A DNA stretch of 64,000 bases from Limimaricola sp027213785 (GCF_050847355.1 NZ_CP193755.1:1612001-1676000); one strand, 5' to 3'. Shown: positions 35,820-47,828, counted from the stretch's first letter. Numbers and translations are program-made. The notes: a model not told the origin generated them from the sequence alone.

Positions 35820-36274
35820 CCGTCCACCACCTGGAACAGGTTCGGCACGGCGGGACAAGGCGCGAGACCGTTGCAGGTCACGTCCGAAAGCCGGGTCTGG
35901 TGCAGGAACACGTAGACATGCGCCGACAGCCCCTCCCACAACCGGTTGGTCAGGGATTGGGCGCGGCTGCCAGAGGCGCCGCCGGAGGCGCCCGCGCCCT
36001 TGTGCATGGCACTCACCGTCTCGTCGACCGCGGCGAGGATCTCGACCACGCGGATCTCGGAAGACGGCCGCGCCAGACGATAGCCGCCACCCGGCCCGCG
36101 CACCGACTCGACCAGACCGTCGCGCCGCAGCTTGACGAAAAGCTGTTCGAGATAGGGGAGCGAGATGTCCTGACGCTTGGAGATCTCTCCGAGCGTGATC
36201 AGCGTGCCCGCAGGCTGGAGAGCCATGTCGGCCAGCGCCACCATGGCATAGCGCCCCTTGGTCGACAGCTTCAT
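35816..36274 (-). CDS. iscR: Rrf2-family regulator IscR
   Basis: A 152-residue winged-helix repressor or activator controlling the suf operon. The N-terminus MKLSTKGRYAMVALADMALQ, the recognition region SLPYLEQLFVKLRRDGLVES and VRGPGGGYRLARP are classic Rrf2. The three-cysteine cluster site of E. coli IscR is absent; its place holds an Ala/Gly/Ser-rich segment. The only cysteines are Cys134 and Cys140 near the C-terminus (DVTCNGLAPCPAV). Atypical cluster ligation is reported for the Rhodobacter homologue. The start is the ATG at 36274; codons upstream encode the direct repeats listed separately. It is the first gene of the operon. Confidence 0.9.
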   Translation of the reverse strand: MKLSTKGRYAMVALADMALQPAGTLITLGEISKRQDISLPYLEQLFVKLRRDGLVESVRGPGGGYRLARPSSEIRVVEILAAVDETVSAMHKGAGASGGASGSRAQSLTNRLWEGLSAHVYVFLHQTRLSDVTCNGLAPCPAVPNLFQVVDG

Positions 36275-36302
36275 CGCGTACCGCTCCGTTCCGACACCCG
36301 CT

Positions 36303-36359
36303 GGGGCATTGCCACCCCCCGTCGGGGCATTCTCACCCTCTGGAAAGGGCATTCTCATT
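36303..36359. repeat. Three direct repeats upstream of iscR
   Basis: GGGCATT recurs at 36304, 36325 and 36347, each within a longer match of about 12-14 bases ending CCACC, CTCACC or CTCATT. The 21- and 22-bp spacing equals two helical turns, so a regulator could bind all three on one face of the DNA. They sit 30-85 bp upstream of the iscR start codon, in or near the promoter. Confidence 0.65.
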
Positions 36360-36419
36360 GACGCCGCTGGGGGGTCTGGTTAACTCCCAACAGCCGCTCC
36401 GACGCAACCGCTTTCGGAG

Positions 36420-36434
36420 TTAGAACCGTTCTAA
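36420..36434. promoter_or_regulatory. Predicted Irr (ICE-type) iron box
   Basis: The perfect dyad TTAGAACCGTTCTAA matches the TTAGAA-N3-TTCTAA core that I recall for the iron-responsive Irr regulator of alphaproteobacteria, which commonly controls suf operons. It lies 146 bp upstream of iscR and 60 bp upstream of the divergent hydrolase gene. A second inverted pair, TAACTCC (36381-36387) and GGAGTTA (36416-36422), overlaps its left edge. Confidence 0.65.
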
Positions 36435-36493
36435 GGTGCCCGATGGTTTCTGTCAAGAAACTGTCACAGGCACCGCAGCCGCAAGGGACGTCC

Positions 36494-37147
36494 ATGCCCG
36501 AAGTCATCTTCCCCGGCCCCGAGGGCCGGCTCGAAGGCCGCTACCACCCGCAGAAAGACCGCGATGCGCCGATCGCCATCGTGTTGCATCCGCATCCGCA
36601 GTTCGGCGGCACGATGAACAACCGGGTCGTGTACAACCTGCACTATGCCTTCTACGAGATGGGCTTCACGGTGCTGCGCTTCAATTTCCGTGGCGTCGGC
36701 CGCAGCCAGGGCGAATACGACCAGGGCGTGGGCGAACTCTCCGATGCCGCCTCGGCGCTCGACTACCTGCAGTCGATGAACAACAACGCCAAGCATTGCT
36801 GGGTCGCGGGCTTCTCCTTCGGGGCCTGGATCGGCATGCAGCTGCTGATGCGCCGCCCAGAGATCACCGGCTTCGTGTCGGTGGCGCCGCTAGCCAACAT
36901 GTACGATTTCTCGTTCCTGGCGCCCTGCCCCTCATCGGGGCTGATCATCAACGGCTCGGCAGACCGCGTGGCCCCGCCCGCCGACACGGTGGGCCTCGTC
37001 AACAAGCTGCACGACCAGAAGGGCATCACCATCACCCACGAGGTGATCGAGGGTGCCGGGCACTTCTTCGAGGACCCGCATATGGACACCCTCATCGGCT
37101 CGGTGAAGGGCTATGTCGGGCGGCGGCTGACCGAGAATACCCGCTGA
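36494..37147 (+). CDS. Alpha/beta hydrolase
   Basis: A 217-residue alpha/beta-hydrolase of the family typified by HPHPQFGGTMNNRVVY near the N-terminus. The oxyanion region is FNFRGVGRSQGEYD, the nucleophile elbow is VAGFSFGAWIG (G-F-S-F-G), the acid is in INGSADRVAPP and the His is in VIEGAGHFFEDP. I chose the ATG at 36494 with AGGGA just upstream; an earlier ATG at 36443 lies close to the Irr-like box. The substrate is unknown. The next gene starts within its stop codon (TGATG). It diverges from the suf operon. Confidence 0.85.
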   Translation: MPEVIFPGPEGRLEGRYHPQKDRDAPIAIVLHPHPQFGGTMNNRVVYNLHYAFYEMGFTVLRFNFRGVGRSQGEYDQGVGELSDAASALDYLQSMNNNAKHCWVAGFSFGAWIGMQLLMRRPEITGFVSVAPLANMYDFSFLAPCPSSGLIINGSADRVAPPADTVGLVNKLHDQKGITITHEVIEGAGHFFEDPHMDTLIGSVKGYVGRRLTENTR

Positions 37148-37368
37148 TGGGCATCACCGAGGATCTCGCCGACGCGCTGGCGCGCGATGCCATCGCCGCC
37201 GCCGAGAGGCTCGGCGACGACAAGGTGATTTCCGAGGTTTCCGACGAGCTGGGCGCCTCCTCCACCACGGTGCAGGAGGCGTTCCTGACGGCGGTGCGCG
37301 TGCGCCTCGCCGAACAGAGGGCGCGGCGACATCTCGACGAACGGCTGCGCCGCGGCCCCCGCGCATGA
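37147..37368 (+). CDS. Small helical protein
   Basis: A 73-residue mostly helical acidic/basic protein (MGITEDLADALARDAIAAAE, then a segment with ELGASSTTVQEAFLTAVRVR). I recognise no named domain. Its ATG overlaps the hydrolase stop by one base and its stop overlaps the HD-domain gene start (ATGA), which argues that it is translated. It may be an accessory subunit of either neighbour. Confidence 0.7.
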   Translation: MGITEDLADALARDAIAAAERLGDDKVISEVSDELGASSTTVQEAFLTAVRVRLAEQRARRHLDERLRRGPRA

Positions 37369-37940
37369 GCCGCCTCGACGCGCAGCTGGCCTTCCTCGCG
37401 GAGGCCGACCGGCTGAAATCGGTGCTGCGCGCCACCAGCCTGCACGACCGCTCGCGTCGCGAGAACTCGGCCGAGCACAGCTGGCACGTGATGCTGCACG
37501 CGCTGGTGCTGTCCGAGCACGCCGCGCGCCCCGTCGACGTGTCGCGGGTCATGACGATGCTGCTCCTGCATGATCTGGTCGAGATCGACGCGGGCGACGC
37601 GCCGATCCATGGCGACCACGACCCGGCACGGCAGGAAGCGCTCGAACAGGCCGCGGCCGAGCGGATTTTCGGGCTTTTGCCCGAGGATCAGCGCGCCGAG
37701 ATGCGCGCGATCTGGGAAGAGTTCGAAGCCGCCGAGACCGACGACGCGATCTTCGCCAAGTCGATCGACCGGGTGCAGCCGGTGCTGTCGAACCTCGCCA
37801 CCGATGGCGGCACATGGCCCGAATACAACGTCACGCCGGAACAGTTGGAAACACGCGTCGGCAGCAAGGTCACGCGTGGCGCGCCGGCGATCTGGACCGG
37901 GCTCAGATCCCGCATCGACGCCTGGTTCGACGGGCGCTGA
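37365..37940 (+). CDS. HD-domain phosphohydrolase (YfbR/HDDC2-like)
   Basis: A 191-residue metal-dependent phosphohydrolase. The HD-domain ligands are visible as ENSAEHSWHVMLHAL (first His), LLLHDLVEIDAGD (HD pair) and a later Asp in DDAIFAKSIDRVQP. This layout matches HDDC2/YfbR-type 5'-deoxynucleotidases, which trim dNMPs, but the precise substrate is not certain. It is the last gene of a three-gene unit with overlapping start and stop codons. Confidence 0.88.
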   Translation: MSRLDAQLAFLAEADRLKSVLRATSLHDRSRRENSAEHSWHVMLHALVLSEHAARPVDVSRVMTMLLLHDLVEIDAGDAPIHGDHDPARQEALEQAAAERIFGLLPEDQRAEMRAIWEEFEAAETDDAIFAKSIDRVQPVLSNLATDGGTWPEYNVTPEQLETRVGSKVTRGAPAIWTGLRSRIDAWFDGR

Positions 37941-37985
37941 ACGCCTCCATACCGTCTTGTAAAAACTCGAACTTCACGGCCGGGC

Positions 37986-38378
37986 TCAGCTACGCGGCGT
38001 CACGTCGCGCATCCCCGCCCCGGCCTCGCGCTCCAGATGCTCGCGCAGGATCGCCGCGTTGCGCAGGTTCGCCTTGAAGCCGAAATCGACGAGGTCGCCG
38101 ATCACCGGGATCGAGCCCACCACGTAATCGACCCCGGTATTCACCGCCATCCGGCCGATCTTGCGCTTCGGCACGCCGAGCTGATGCGCGCGCCAGACCA
38201 GCCAGGCCGAGGGCGCCAGCGAAATAGTGTCGCCGATGCCCGGGATCAGCCCGAGCAGGCTGTCATAGCCGAAGCGAAAGCCGAACAGCTTGAACCGCGC
38301 ATCCATCAGATGCGCGAGACGGTCGAGCCGGGCCAGTTCCTCGGCGTGGCGGATCGCTCCGGTGGTATCCTTGGGCAT
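37986..38378 (-). CDS. DUF4112 protein
   Basis: A 130-residue protein of the DUF4112 family. Signature parts are LDRLAHLMDARFKLFGFRFG, SLLGLIPGIGDTISLAPSAW and VGSIPVIGDLVDFGFKANLR. The two Gly/Pro-rich hydrophobic segments suggest membrane association. AGGAG lies seven bases before the ATG. Function is unknown. It converges with the HD-domain gene across 45 bp and diverges from icd. Confidence 0.9.
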   Translation of the reverse strand: MPKDTTGAIRHAEELARLDRLAHLMDARFKLFGFRFGYDSLLGLIPGIGDTISLAPSAWLVWRAHQLGVPKRKIGRMAVNTGVDYVVGSIPVIGDLVDFGFKANLRNAAILREHLEREAGAGMRDVTPRS

Positions 38379-38513
38379 GATCGGGCTCCTTTCGTCCCCC
38401 AACCCGCGAAACCGGGCGAAGTTCGACCGTATACGAGTGTATGCCGTCTTCCAAAGCGCCGCGAGACGCGTTATGCCCCGGCGCGAGACAGTCCAACAAC
38501 CGCGGAGGCCCCC

Positions 38514-39725
38514 GTGACCAAGATCAAAGTCGAAAATCCGGTCGTCGAGCTCGACGGCGACGAGATGACCCGGATCATCTGGGACTTCATCAAGCAGAAG
38601 CTGATCCTGCCCTATCTCGACATCGACCTGAAATACTATGACCTCGGCATCGAGGCCCGCGACGAGACCGACGACCAGATCACGGTCGACGCCGCCGAGG
38701 CGATCAAGCAGTACGGTGTCGGCGTCAAATGCGCGACCATCACGCCCGACGAGGCCCGCGTCGAGGAGTTCGGCCTTAAGCGGATGTACCGCTCGCCCAA
38801 CGGCACGATCCGCAACATCCTCGGCGGCGTGATCTTCCGCGAGCCGATCATCTGCCGCAACGTGCCGCGCCTCGTGCCGGGCTGGACCCAGCCGATCGTC
38901 GTCGGCCGTCACGCCTTCGGCGACCAGTACCGCGCCACCGACTTCCGCTTCCCCGGCAAGGGCAAGCTGACGATCAAGTTCGTCGGCGAGGATGGCGAGA
39001 CCATCGAGCACGAGGTGTTCCAGGCGCCCGGCGCCGGCGTCACCATGGCGATGTACAACCTCGACGATTCGATCCGCGACTTCGCCCGCGCCTCGATGAA
39101 CTACGGCCTCGCCCGCGGCTGGCCGGTCTACCTGTCGACCAAGAACACGATCCTCAAGGCCTATGACGGCCGCTTCAAGGACCTGTTCCAGGAGGTCTTC
39201 GACAACGAGTTCGCCGAGGAGTTCAAGAAGAAGGGCATCGCCTACGAGCACCGCCTGATCGACGACATGGTCGCGGCGGCGATGAAGTGGTCGGGCGGCT
39301 ATGTCTGGGCTTGCAAGAACTACGACGGCGACGTGCAGTCCGACACCGTGGCGCAGGGCTTCGGTAGCTTGGGCCTGATGACCTCGCAGCTGATGACCCC
39401 GGACGGCAAGATCGTCGAGGCCGAGGCGGCGCACGGCACCGTGACCCGTCACTTCCGCCAGCACCAGCGCGGCGAGCAGACCTCTACGAACTCGATCGCC
39501 TCGATCTACGCCTGGACCGGCGGTCTCAAGCACCGCGCCAAGCTCGACGGCAACGACCAGCTCCTGAACTTCGCGCAGACGCTCGAGAAGGTCACCGTGC
39601 AGGCGGTCGAGGACGGCCACATGACCAAGGACCTCGCGCTGCTGGTCGGCCCCGACCAGAAGTGGCTCACCACCATGGGCTTCCTCGAGAAGATCGACGA
39701 GTACCTCAACAAGTCGCTCGCCTGA
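38514..39725 (+). CDS. icd: NADP-dependent isocitrate dehydrogenase
   Basis: TCA-cycle enzyme forming 2-oxoglutarate and NADPH. The 403-residue protein is the dimeric type II form that resembles eukaryotic cytosolic IDH: VVELDGDEMTRIIWDFIKQK, the substrate loop KRMYRSPNGTIRNILGG, the metal site NYDGDVQSDTVAQGFGS and the coenzyme region EAAHGTVTRHFRQHQRG. Translation begins at a GTG at 38514, five bases after GGAGG. The neighbours are not functionally linked. Confidence 0.97.
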   Translation: MTKIKVENPVVELDGDEMTRIIWDFIKQKLILPYLDIDLKYYDLGIEARDETDDQITVDAAEAIKQYGVGVKCATITPDEARVEEFGLKRMYRSPNGTIRNILGGVIFREPIICRNVPRLVPGWTQPIVVGRHAFGDQYRATDFRFPGKGKLTIKFVGEDGETIEHEVFQAPGAGVTMAMYNLDDSIRDFARASMNYGLARGWPVYLSTKNTILKAYDGRFKDLFQEVFDNEFAEEFKKKGIAYEHRLIDDMVAAAMKWSGGYVWACKNYDGDVQSDTVAQGFGSLGLMTSQLMTPDGKIVEAEAAHGTVTRHFRQHQRGEQTSTNSIASIYAWTGGLKHRAKLDGNDQLLNFAQTLEKVTVQAVEDGHMTKDLALLVGPDQKWLTTMGFLEKIDEYLNKSLA

Positions 39726-39730
39726 GCGCG

Positions 39731-40078
39731 ATGCGCCTGATGCGCAAGCTGAAATGGACTGCGGCGGCCCTTCTCGGGGCCGCCGTTCTCCTTCCCGTGG
39801 CCCAGGACCGGCTCGGCCCCGAACGTCTGCCCGTGGCCGATGACTGCATCTCCGCGGTGCGTACCAATCGCTGCGATGCCGATCTCGTGGTGCAGGCCGG
39901 CGACATGGCCACCGGGCGCCGGATCTGGCTGCCACCGGGCCGGACCCTGCCGCGAGACGCCGAGCCGCCCTACCACGCCTGCGAGATCCCGACCCTGCCC
40001 GCGCAGCTGCCGCATCGCTTCATTCCCGGTGCCACGGTCTGGGGCTGCGAACTGCCGCCGCGTCTCAAGGGCGACTGA
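39731..40078 (+). CDS. Exported hypothetical protein
   Basis: A 115-residue protein with a signal peptide (KLKWTAAALLGAAVLLPVA). The mature part has Cys residues in DDCISAVRTNRCDADLVV, CEIP and GCELPPR, possibly forming two disulfides. I recognise no domain. Its ATG is five bases below the icd stop, so it may ride on that transcript. Function is unknown. Confidence 0.65.
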   Translation: MRLMRKLKWTAAALLGAAVLLPVAQDRLGPERLPVADDCISAVRTNRCDADLVVQAGDMATGRRIWLPPGRTLPRDAEPPYHACEIPTLPAQLPHRFIPGATVWGCELPPRLKGD

Positions 40079-40110
40079 GCCCACTGGACAGGTCAGCATT
40101 CCTGCCCTAG

Positions 40111-40731
40111 ATGGCGCGCATGCGCCGCGCCTCCACACCCACCCGCCACTCCGCCCTCGAAGACCTCCAAGGTCTCGGCATCGGCATCTTCGCCTGCTCG
40201 ATCGGGCTGCACGTGCTTACCCAGGTGGGACTCATCACCGGCCAGACCGCGGGCGTCGCGGTGATCATCTCCTATCTGACGAGCTGGTCCTTCGGCGCGG
40301 TGTTCTTCGTGATCAACCTACCCTTCTACGTTTTGGCATGGTTCCGGCTCGGCCCCCAATTCACGCTAAAATCGATCGTGTCGGTGACGCTGTTGTCGCT
40401 CCTGACCGAGCTGCTTCCCGCGCATTTCGAGATCGTGCGGCTCGACACTTGGCTCGGCGCCATCATCTTCGGCACGCTGACCGGTCTCGGCCTTCTAGGC
40501 GTGTTCCGCCACAATGGCAGCCTCGGCGGTTTGGGCATCGTGGCGCTGATCGTACAGGACCGCTACGGCTTTCGGGCGGGCTACGTGCAGCTCGCGGCGG
40601 ATGCGGCGATCTTTGCCACCGCGCTGGCGCTGTTTGACGCGGCGACGGTTCTGTGGTCGCTTCTGGGGGCCGTGATCCTCAACACCGTGATCGCCTTCAA
40701 CCATCGCCGCGACCGTTACATCGCCACCTGA
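40111..40731 (+). CDS. YitT-family membrane protein
   Basis: A 206-residue integral membrane protein of the YitT (UPF0750) family. About five helices are seen, with the family's Gly-rich segments LITGQTAGVAVIISYLT and LGVFRHNGSLGGLGIVAL. A C-terminal DUF2179 domain, present in the longer Bacillus-type YitT, is absent. The role is unknown; members are predicted transporters. It is followed closely by the SMR gene. Confidence 0.88.
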   Translation: MARMRRASTPTRHSALEDLQGLGIGIFACSIGLHVLTQVGLITGQTAGVAVIISYLTSWSFGAVFFVINLPFYVLAWFRLGPQFTLKSIVSVTLLSLLTELLPAHFEIVRLDTWLGAIIFGTLTGLGLLGVFRHNGSLGGLGIVALIVQDRYGFRAGYVQLAADAAIFATALALFDAATVLWSLLGAVILNTVIAFNHRRDRYIAT

Positions 40732-40741
40732 GGTGCCGCCC

Positions 40742-41071
40742 ATGCCTTGGATCGTCCTGCTGTTCGCCATCGCCAGCGAAACCATCGCCACCACGGCGCT
40801 GCATGCCAGCCAGCAGTTCACCCGCATCGGCCCGGCCCTCGTGGCGGTGCTGGGCTACTGCCTGTCCTTCTACCTGCTGTCGCTGGCCCTGAAGGCGATC
40901 CCGGTGGGCATCGCCTACGCGATCTGGGCGGGGCTGGGCATCGTGCTGATCGCCGCGATCGGCTGGAGCCTGTTCGGCCAGAAGCTCGATGCGGCAGCGG
41001 TGATCGGCATGTCGCTGATCCTGTCGGGCATCGTCGTGATCAACGTATTTTCCGGCGCCAACCCGCATTGA
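40742..41071 (+). CDS. SMR-family drug/metabolite transporter
   Basis: A 109-residue four-helix exporter of the small multidrug resistance family. The conserved membrane Glu lies in the first helix (LFAIASETIATTAL, Glu near residue 12), with typical GPALVAVLGYCLSFYLL and PVGIAYAIWAGLGIVLI. Such proteins act as antiparallel dimers using the proton gradient to export cations, guanidinium or polyamines; the substrate here is unknown. The ATG at 40742 is preferred; a GTG at 40733 is in frame. Confidence 0.9.
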   Translation: MPWIVLLFAIASETIATTALHASQQFTRIGPALVAVLGYCLSFYLLSLALKAIPVGIAYAIWAGLGIVLIAAIGWSLFGQKLDAAAVIGMSLILSGIVVINVFSGANPH

Positions 41072-41181
41072 GCGCCGCCCGCTGCGCGCAAACCCGCCTT
41101 GATGCCGCAACGCGGCGACAAGACTAGCCAGCGGCGGCCTTTTGCTGTAAAGGCGCGCTGACCCCTGAAAGAGTGAATTGA

Positions 41182-42999
41182 ATGGATATCCGCAACATCG
41201 CGATCATCGCGCACGTTGACCATGGCAAAACGACGCTGGTGGACGAGCTCCTGAAACAGTCCGGCGCCTTCCGCGAGAACCAGGCCGTCTCCGAGCGCGC
41301 CATGGACAGCAACGACATCGAGCGCGAGCGCGGGATCACCATTCTCGCCAAGGCGACCTCGGTCGAATGGGGCAACACCCGGATCAACATCGTCGACACC
41401 CCCGGTCACGCCGATTTCGGCGGCGAGGTCGAGCGGATCCTGTCGATGGTCGATGGCGTGGTGCTGCTGGTCGACGCCGCCGAAGGCCCGATGCCGCAGA
41501 CCAAGTTCGTGACCTCCAAGGCGCTGGCTCTGGGCCTGCGCCCGATCGTCGTGCTCAACAAGGTCGACAAGCAGGACGCCGAGCCCGACCGCGCGCTCGA
41601 CGAATGCTTCGATCTCTTCGCCAATCTCGGCGCCGATGACGAGCAGCTCGACTTCCCGGCGATGTACGCCTCGGGCCGTTCCGGCTGGGCCGACATGGAG
41701 CTCGACGGGCCGCGCAAGGACCTGACGGCGCTGTTCGACCTGATCGTCAAGCACGTCCCCGCGCCGAAGCAGCAGGCCGCCAAGTCCGAGCCGTTCCGCA
41801 TGCTCGCCACCACCCTCTCGGCCGACCCGTTCCTGGGCCGGATCCTGACGGGCCGAGTCGAGAGCGGCACGCTGCGCGCCAACGAGACCGTCAAGGCGCT
41901 GTCGCGCAAGGGCGACAAGATCGAGCAGTTCCGCGTCTCCAAGATCCTCGCCTTCCGCGGCCTCGGCCAGCAGCCGATCGAGGTTGCCGAGGCCGGCGAC
42001 ATCGTGACGCTCGCGGGCATGTCCAAGGCCACCGTGGCCGACACGATCTGCGACCTTTCGGTCGAGGAGGCGATCCCGGCCCAGCCGATCGATCCGCCGA
42101 CCATCACCGTGACCTTCGGCATCAATGACAGCCCTCTCGCGGGCCGCGACGGCAAGAAGGTTCAGTCCCGCGTGATCCGCGAGCGCCTTCACAAGGAAGC
42201 CGAGTCGAACGTCGCGATCCGCATCGACGACACGCCGGGCGGCGAGGCCTTCGAGGTGTCGGGCCGTGGCGAATTGCAGATGGGCGTGCTGATCGAGAAC
42301 ATGCGCCGCGAGGGCTTCGAGCTGTCGATCTCGCGTCCGCAGGTGATCTTCCGCGAGGAGAACGGCGTCCGCATGGAGCCGGTCGAGGAAGTCACCATCG
42401 ATGTCGATGACGAGTACACCGGCGCCGTGGTCGAAAAGCTGACCGGCGCGCGCAAGGGCGATCTCGTCGAGATGAAGCCCGCCGGTGCCGGCAAGACCCG
42501 GATCATCGCGCATGTCCCCTCGCGCGGCCTGATCGGCTATCACGGCGAGTTCCTAACCGACACGCGCGGCTCGGGCGTGCTCAACCGGATCTTCCACGGC
42601 TGGACCCCGCACAAGGGCCCGATCCAAGGCCGCCGCCAGGGCGTGCTGATCTCGATGGAGAACGGCACCGCCGTGGCCTATGCGCTGTGGAACCTCGAGG
42701 ATCGCGGCAAGATGTTCGTGCATCCGCAGGCCCCGGTCTACGAGGGCATGATCATTGGCGAGCACAGCCGCGACAACGATCTCGAGGTGAACCCGCTCAA
42801 GGGCAAGAAGCTTACAAACGTGCGGGCTTCGGGCACCGACGAGGCGGTGCGTCTGACGCCCCCGGTCGAGATGAGCCTCGAGCAGGCCATCGCCTATATC
42901 GACGATGACGAGCTGGTGGAGGTCACCCCGAACGCGGTGCGCCTGCGCAAGCGGTTCCTCGATCCGCACGAGCGCAAGCGTCAGGCCCGCGCCAGCTGA
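41182..42999 (+). CDS. typA: Ribosome-associated GTPase TypA/BipA
   Basis: A 605-residue translational GTPase involved in ribosome assembly and stress or cold response. G1 is IIAHVDHGKTTLVDEL, the switch region is ERGITILAKATSVEW, G3 is DTPGHADFGGEVERIL and G4 is NKVDKQDA. The C-terminal TypA-specific domain includes RKRFLDPHERKR at the end. A clear terminator follows. Confidence 0.97.
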   Translation: MDIRNIAIIAHVDHGKTTLVDELLKQSGAFRENQAVSERAMDSNDIERERGITILAKATSVEWGNTRINIVDTPGHADFGGEVERILSMVDGVVLLVDAAEGPMPQTKFVTSKALALGLRPIVVLNKVDKQDAEPDRALDECFDLFANLGADDEQLDFPAMYASGRSGWADMELDGPRKDLTALFDLIVKHVPAPKQQAAKSEPFRMLATTLSADPFLGRILTGRVESGTLRANETVKALSRKGDKIEQFRVSKILAFRGLGQQPIEVAEAGDIVTLAGMSKATVADTICDLSVEEAIPAQPIDPPTITVTFGINDSPLAGRDGKKVQSRVIRERLHKEAESNVAIRIDDTPGGEAFEVSGRGELQMGVLIENMRREGFELSISRPQVIFREENGVRMEPVEEVTIDVDDEYTGAVVEKLTGARKGDLVEMKPAGAGKTRIIAHVPSRGLIGYHGEFLTDTRGSGVLNRIFHGWTPHKGPIQGRRQGVLISMENGTAVAYALWNLEDRGKMFVHPQAPVYEGMIIGEHSRDNDLEVNPLKGKKLTNVRASGTDEAVRLTPPVEMSLEQAIAYIDDDELVEVTPNAVRLRKRFLDPHERKRQARAS

Positions 43000-43021
43000 T
43001 CGCTAGGATATCAGACATGAG

Positions 43022-43051
43022 AACGCCCGGTCGAAAGACCGGGCGTTTTTC
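43022..43051 (+). terminator. Rho-independent terminator after typA
   Basis: An 11-bp stem (43022-43032 with 43037-43047) capped by a GAAA tetraloop and followed by TTT lies 23 bases past the typA stop. It is the clearest classical terminator in the window. Confidence 0.9.
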
Positions 43052-43069
43052 GTTCCGTTTCGCCGGATT

Positions 43070-43537
43070 TCATACCGGGATGACGGTGCCGCCCCGCTCC
43101 AGTCGCCCCGGCTCGACCACCTCGCAGCACCAGCCGCCATGGCCGCGCATCGCGTTGTAGCCGCCCTCACCGAGCGCCACCTCCATCCGCGAGCAAGGCG
43201 CGCAGGGCACCGTGAACCGCAACAAGGCGGTCCCGACGCGCAGAAGCCGGTGCCGCGCCGCGGTGAGGTTCAGCCCTGAGACGACGATGTTGCGGCGTAG
43301 GGTTTCCGGCGCGAGGGCGTCATGTCCCGACAGGGCGGCGATGACCGGCAGATGCTCGGCCTGAATCAGCGTTACCGCCCGCTTGCCGGGGCGCGCGTGA
43401 TCGCCCGCCAGCCCGGTCTCGGTCATTTCTGCGCTCTCGACATGGAGAAGGCCCGCGCGTCGCGCGGGCCTCAATCCGATCCATTCGATTCGACCGGGGC
43501 GCGGAAACCGCGCGGTCAGGCTTGCGACCGTCTCCAG
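43070..43537 (-). CDS. MOSC-domain protein, probable CTG start
   Basis: A 155-residue MOSC-domain protein related to the molybdenum-cofactor sulfurase C-terminal domain and YiiM. Visible parts are SLTARFPRPGRIEWIGLRPA, TGLAGDHARPGKRAVTLIQ, LRRNIVVSGLNL and CSRMEVALGEGGYNAMRGHGG. No ATG, GTG or TTG lies at the expected start: the in-frame TTG at 43474 would delete the first 21 residues. A CTG at 43537 has AGGAGG seven bases upstream, so I propose it as the start. The CTG lies two bases past the DUF1330 stop codon. Predicted to handle sulfur or a molybdenum-related ligand; the substrate is unknown. Confidence 0.82.
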   Translation of the reverse strand: METVASLTARFPRPGRIEWIGLRPARRAGLLHVESAEMTETGLAGDHARPGKRAVTLIQAEHLPVIAALSGHDALAPETLRRNIVVSGLNLTAARHRLLRVGTALLRFTVPCAPCSRMEVALGEGGYNAMRGHGGWCCEVVEPGRLERGGTVIPV

Positions 43538-43539
43538 CC

Positions 43540-43820
43540 TCAGACCTCCTCGACGATCACGAGGTCGCGTTCGGCCGCATTGCGGGCAAAGCTCAGCGCC
43601 TCCTGATAGGCCGCGGAATGGTAGCAGTCATGCGCCGCCTGCAGGCTCGGAAACCGCGCCACGACGTTGCGCGGGCGGTCCTTTCCCTCGAGCTGCTCAT
43701 AGGCGCCGCCACGCGCGAGGAAGACGCCGCCGTGATCGGCGATCGCCCCAGTGGCGCGCGTGGCGTATTCCTTGTAGGCCGCCTCGTCGGTGACCTTCAC
43801 ATGGGCGATCCAGAGCGCGC

Positions 43821-43824
<4 letters not shown>
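43540..43824 (-). CDS. DUF1330 protein
   Basis: A 94-residue protein of the DUF1330 family (dimeric alpha+beta barrel). It starts SALWIAHVKVTDEAAYKEYA, with HGGVFLARGGAYEQLEGKDR and RFPSLQAAHDCYHSAAYQEA, both typical. Function is unknown. Its ATG overlaps the alaS stop in ATGA, and the MOSC gene follows at once, so alaS, DUF1330 and MOSC form one unit. Confidence 0.9.
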
Positions 43825-46499
<2,675 letters not shown>

Positions 46500-46587
46500 G
46501 TCGTCTCCTTCGGGTCGCGGCGTCCACGTCCTATCCCCGCCCATGCATCGCGTAAAGTCCCGCGCGCATGAGGGGCACCCAAAGGCG

Positions 46588-46615
46588 AGGGGCCGAAGCT
46601 TGCGCCCCGGCCCCT
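46588..46615. terminator. Hairpin between recA and alaS
   Basis: Perfect 8-bp arms (46588-46595 with 46608-46615) around a 12-base loop lie 35 bases beyond the recA stop. In the recA direction the stem is followed by CGCCTTTGG, a weak U-run. It probably separates recA transcription from alaS. Confidence 0.6.
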
Positions 46616-46649
46616 TCCTGTCGTTCCGTGTCACCCCGAGAGGGTGGCG

Positions 46650-47732
<1,083 letters not shown>

Positions 47733-47782
47733 TGTCCGCAATCCTTATCCCACACCCGCCACATGGCGGCAATCATTGCGTC

Positions 47783-47797
47783 GTTCATGTCTTGTTC
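47783..47797. promoter_or_regulatory. LexA SOS box upstream of recA
   Basis: GTTCATGTCTTGTTC is a perfect match to the alphaproteobacterial LexA consensus GTTC-N7-GTTC. It is 51 bp upstream of the recA start, where LexA would block the promoter. Confidence 0.9.
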
Positions 47798-47813
47798 ACT
47801 CCCCGCCATATGA

Positions 47814-47828
47814 GACCATAATGGGAAC
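47814..47828. promoter_or_regulatory. Degenerate second SOS-like box
   Basis: GACC-N7-GAAC, the complement of GTTC-N7-GGTC, lies 16 bp beyond the perfect box. One base departs from the consensus. It may be a weak second LexA site or coincidence. Confidence 0.35.
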
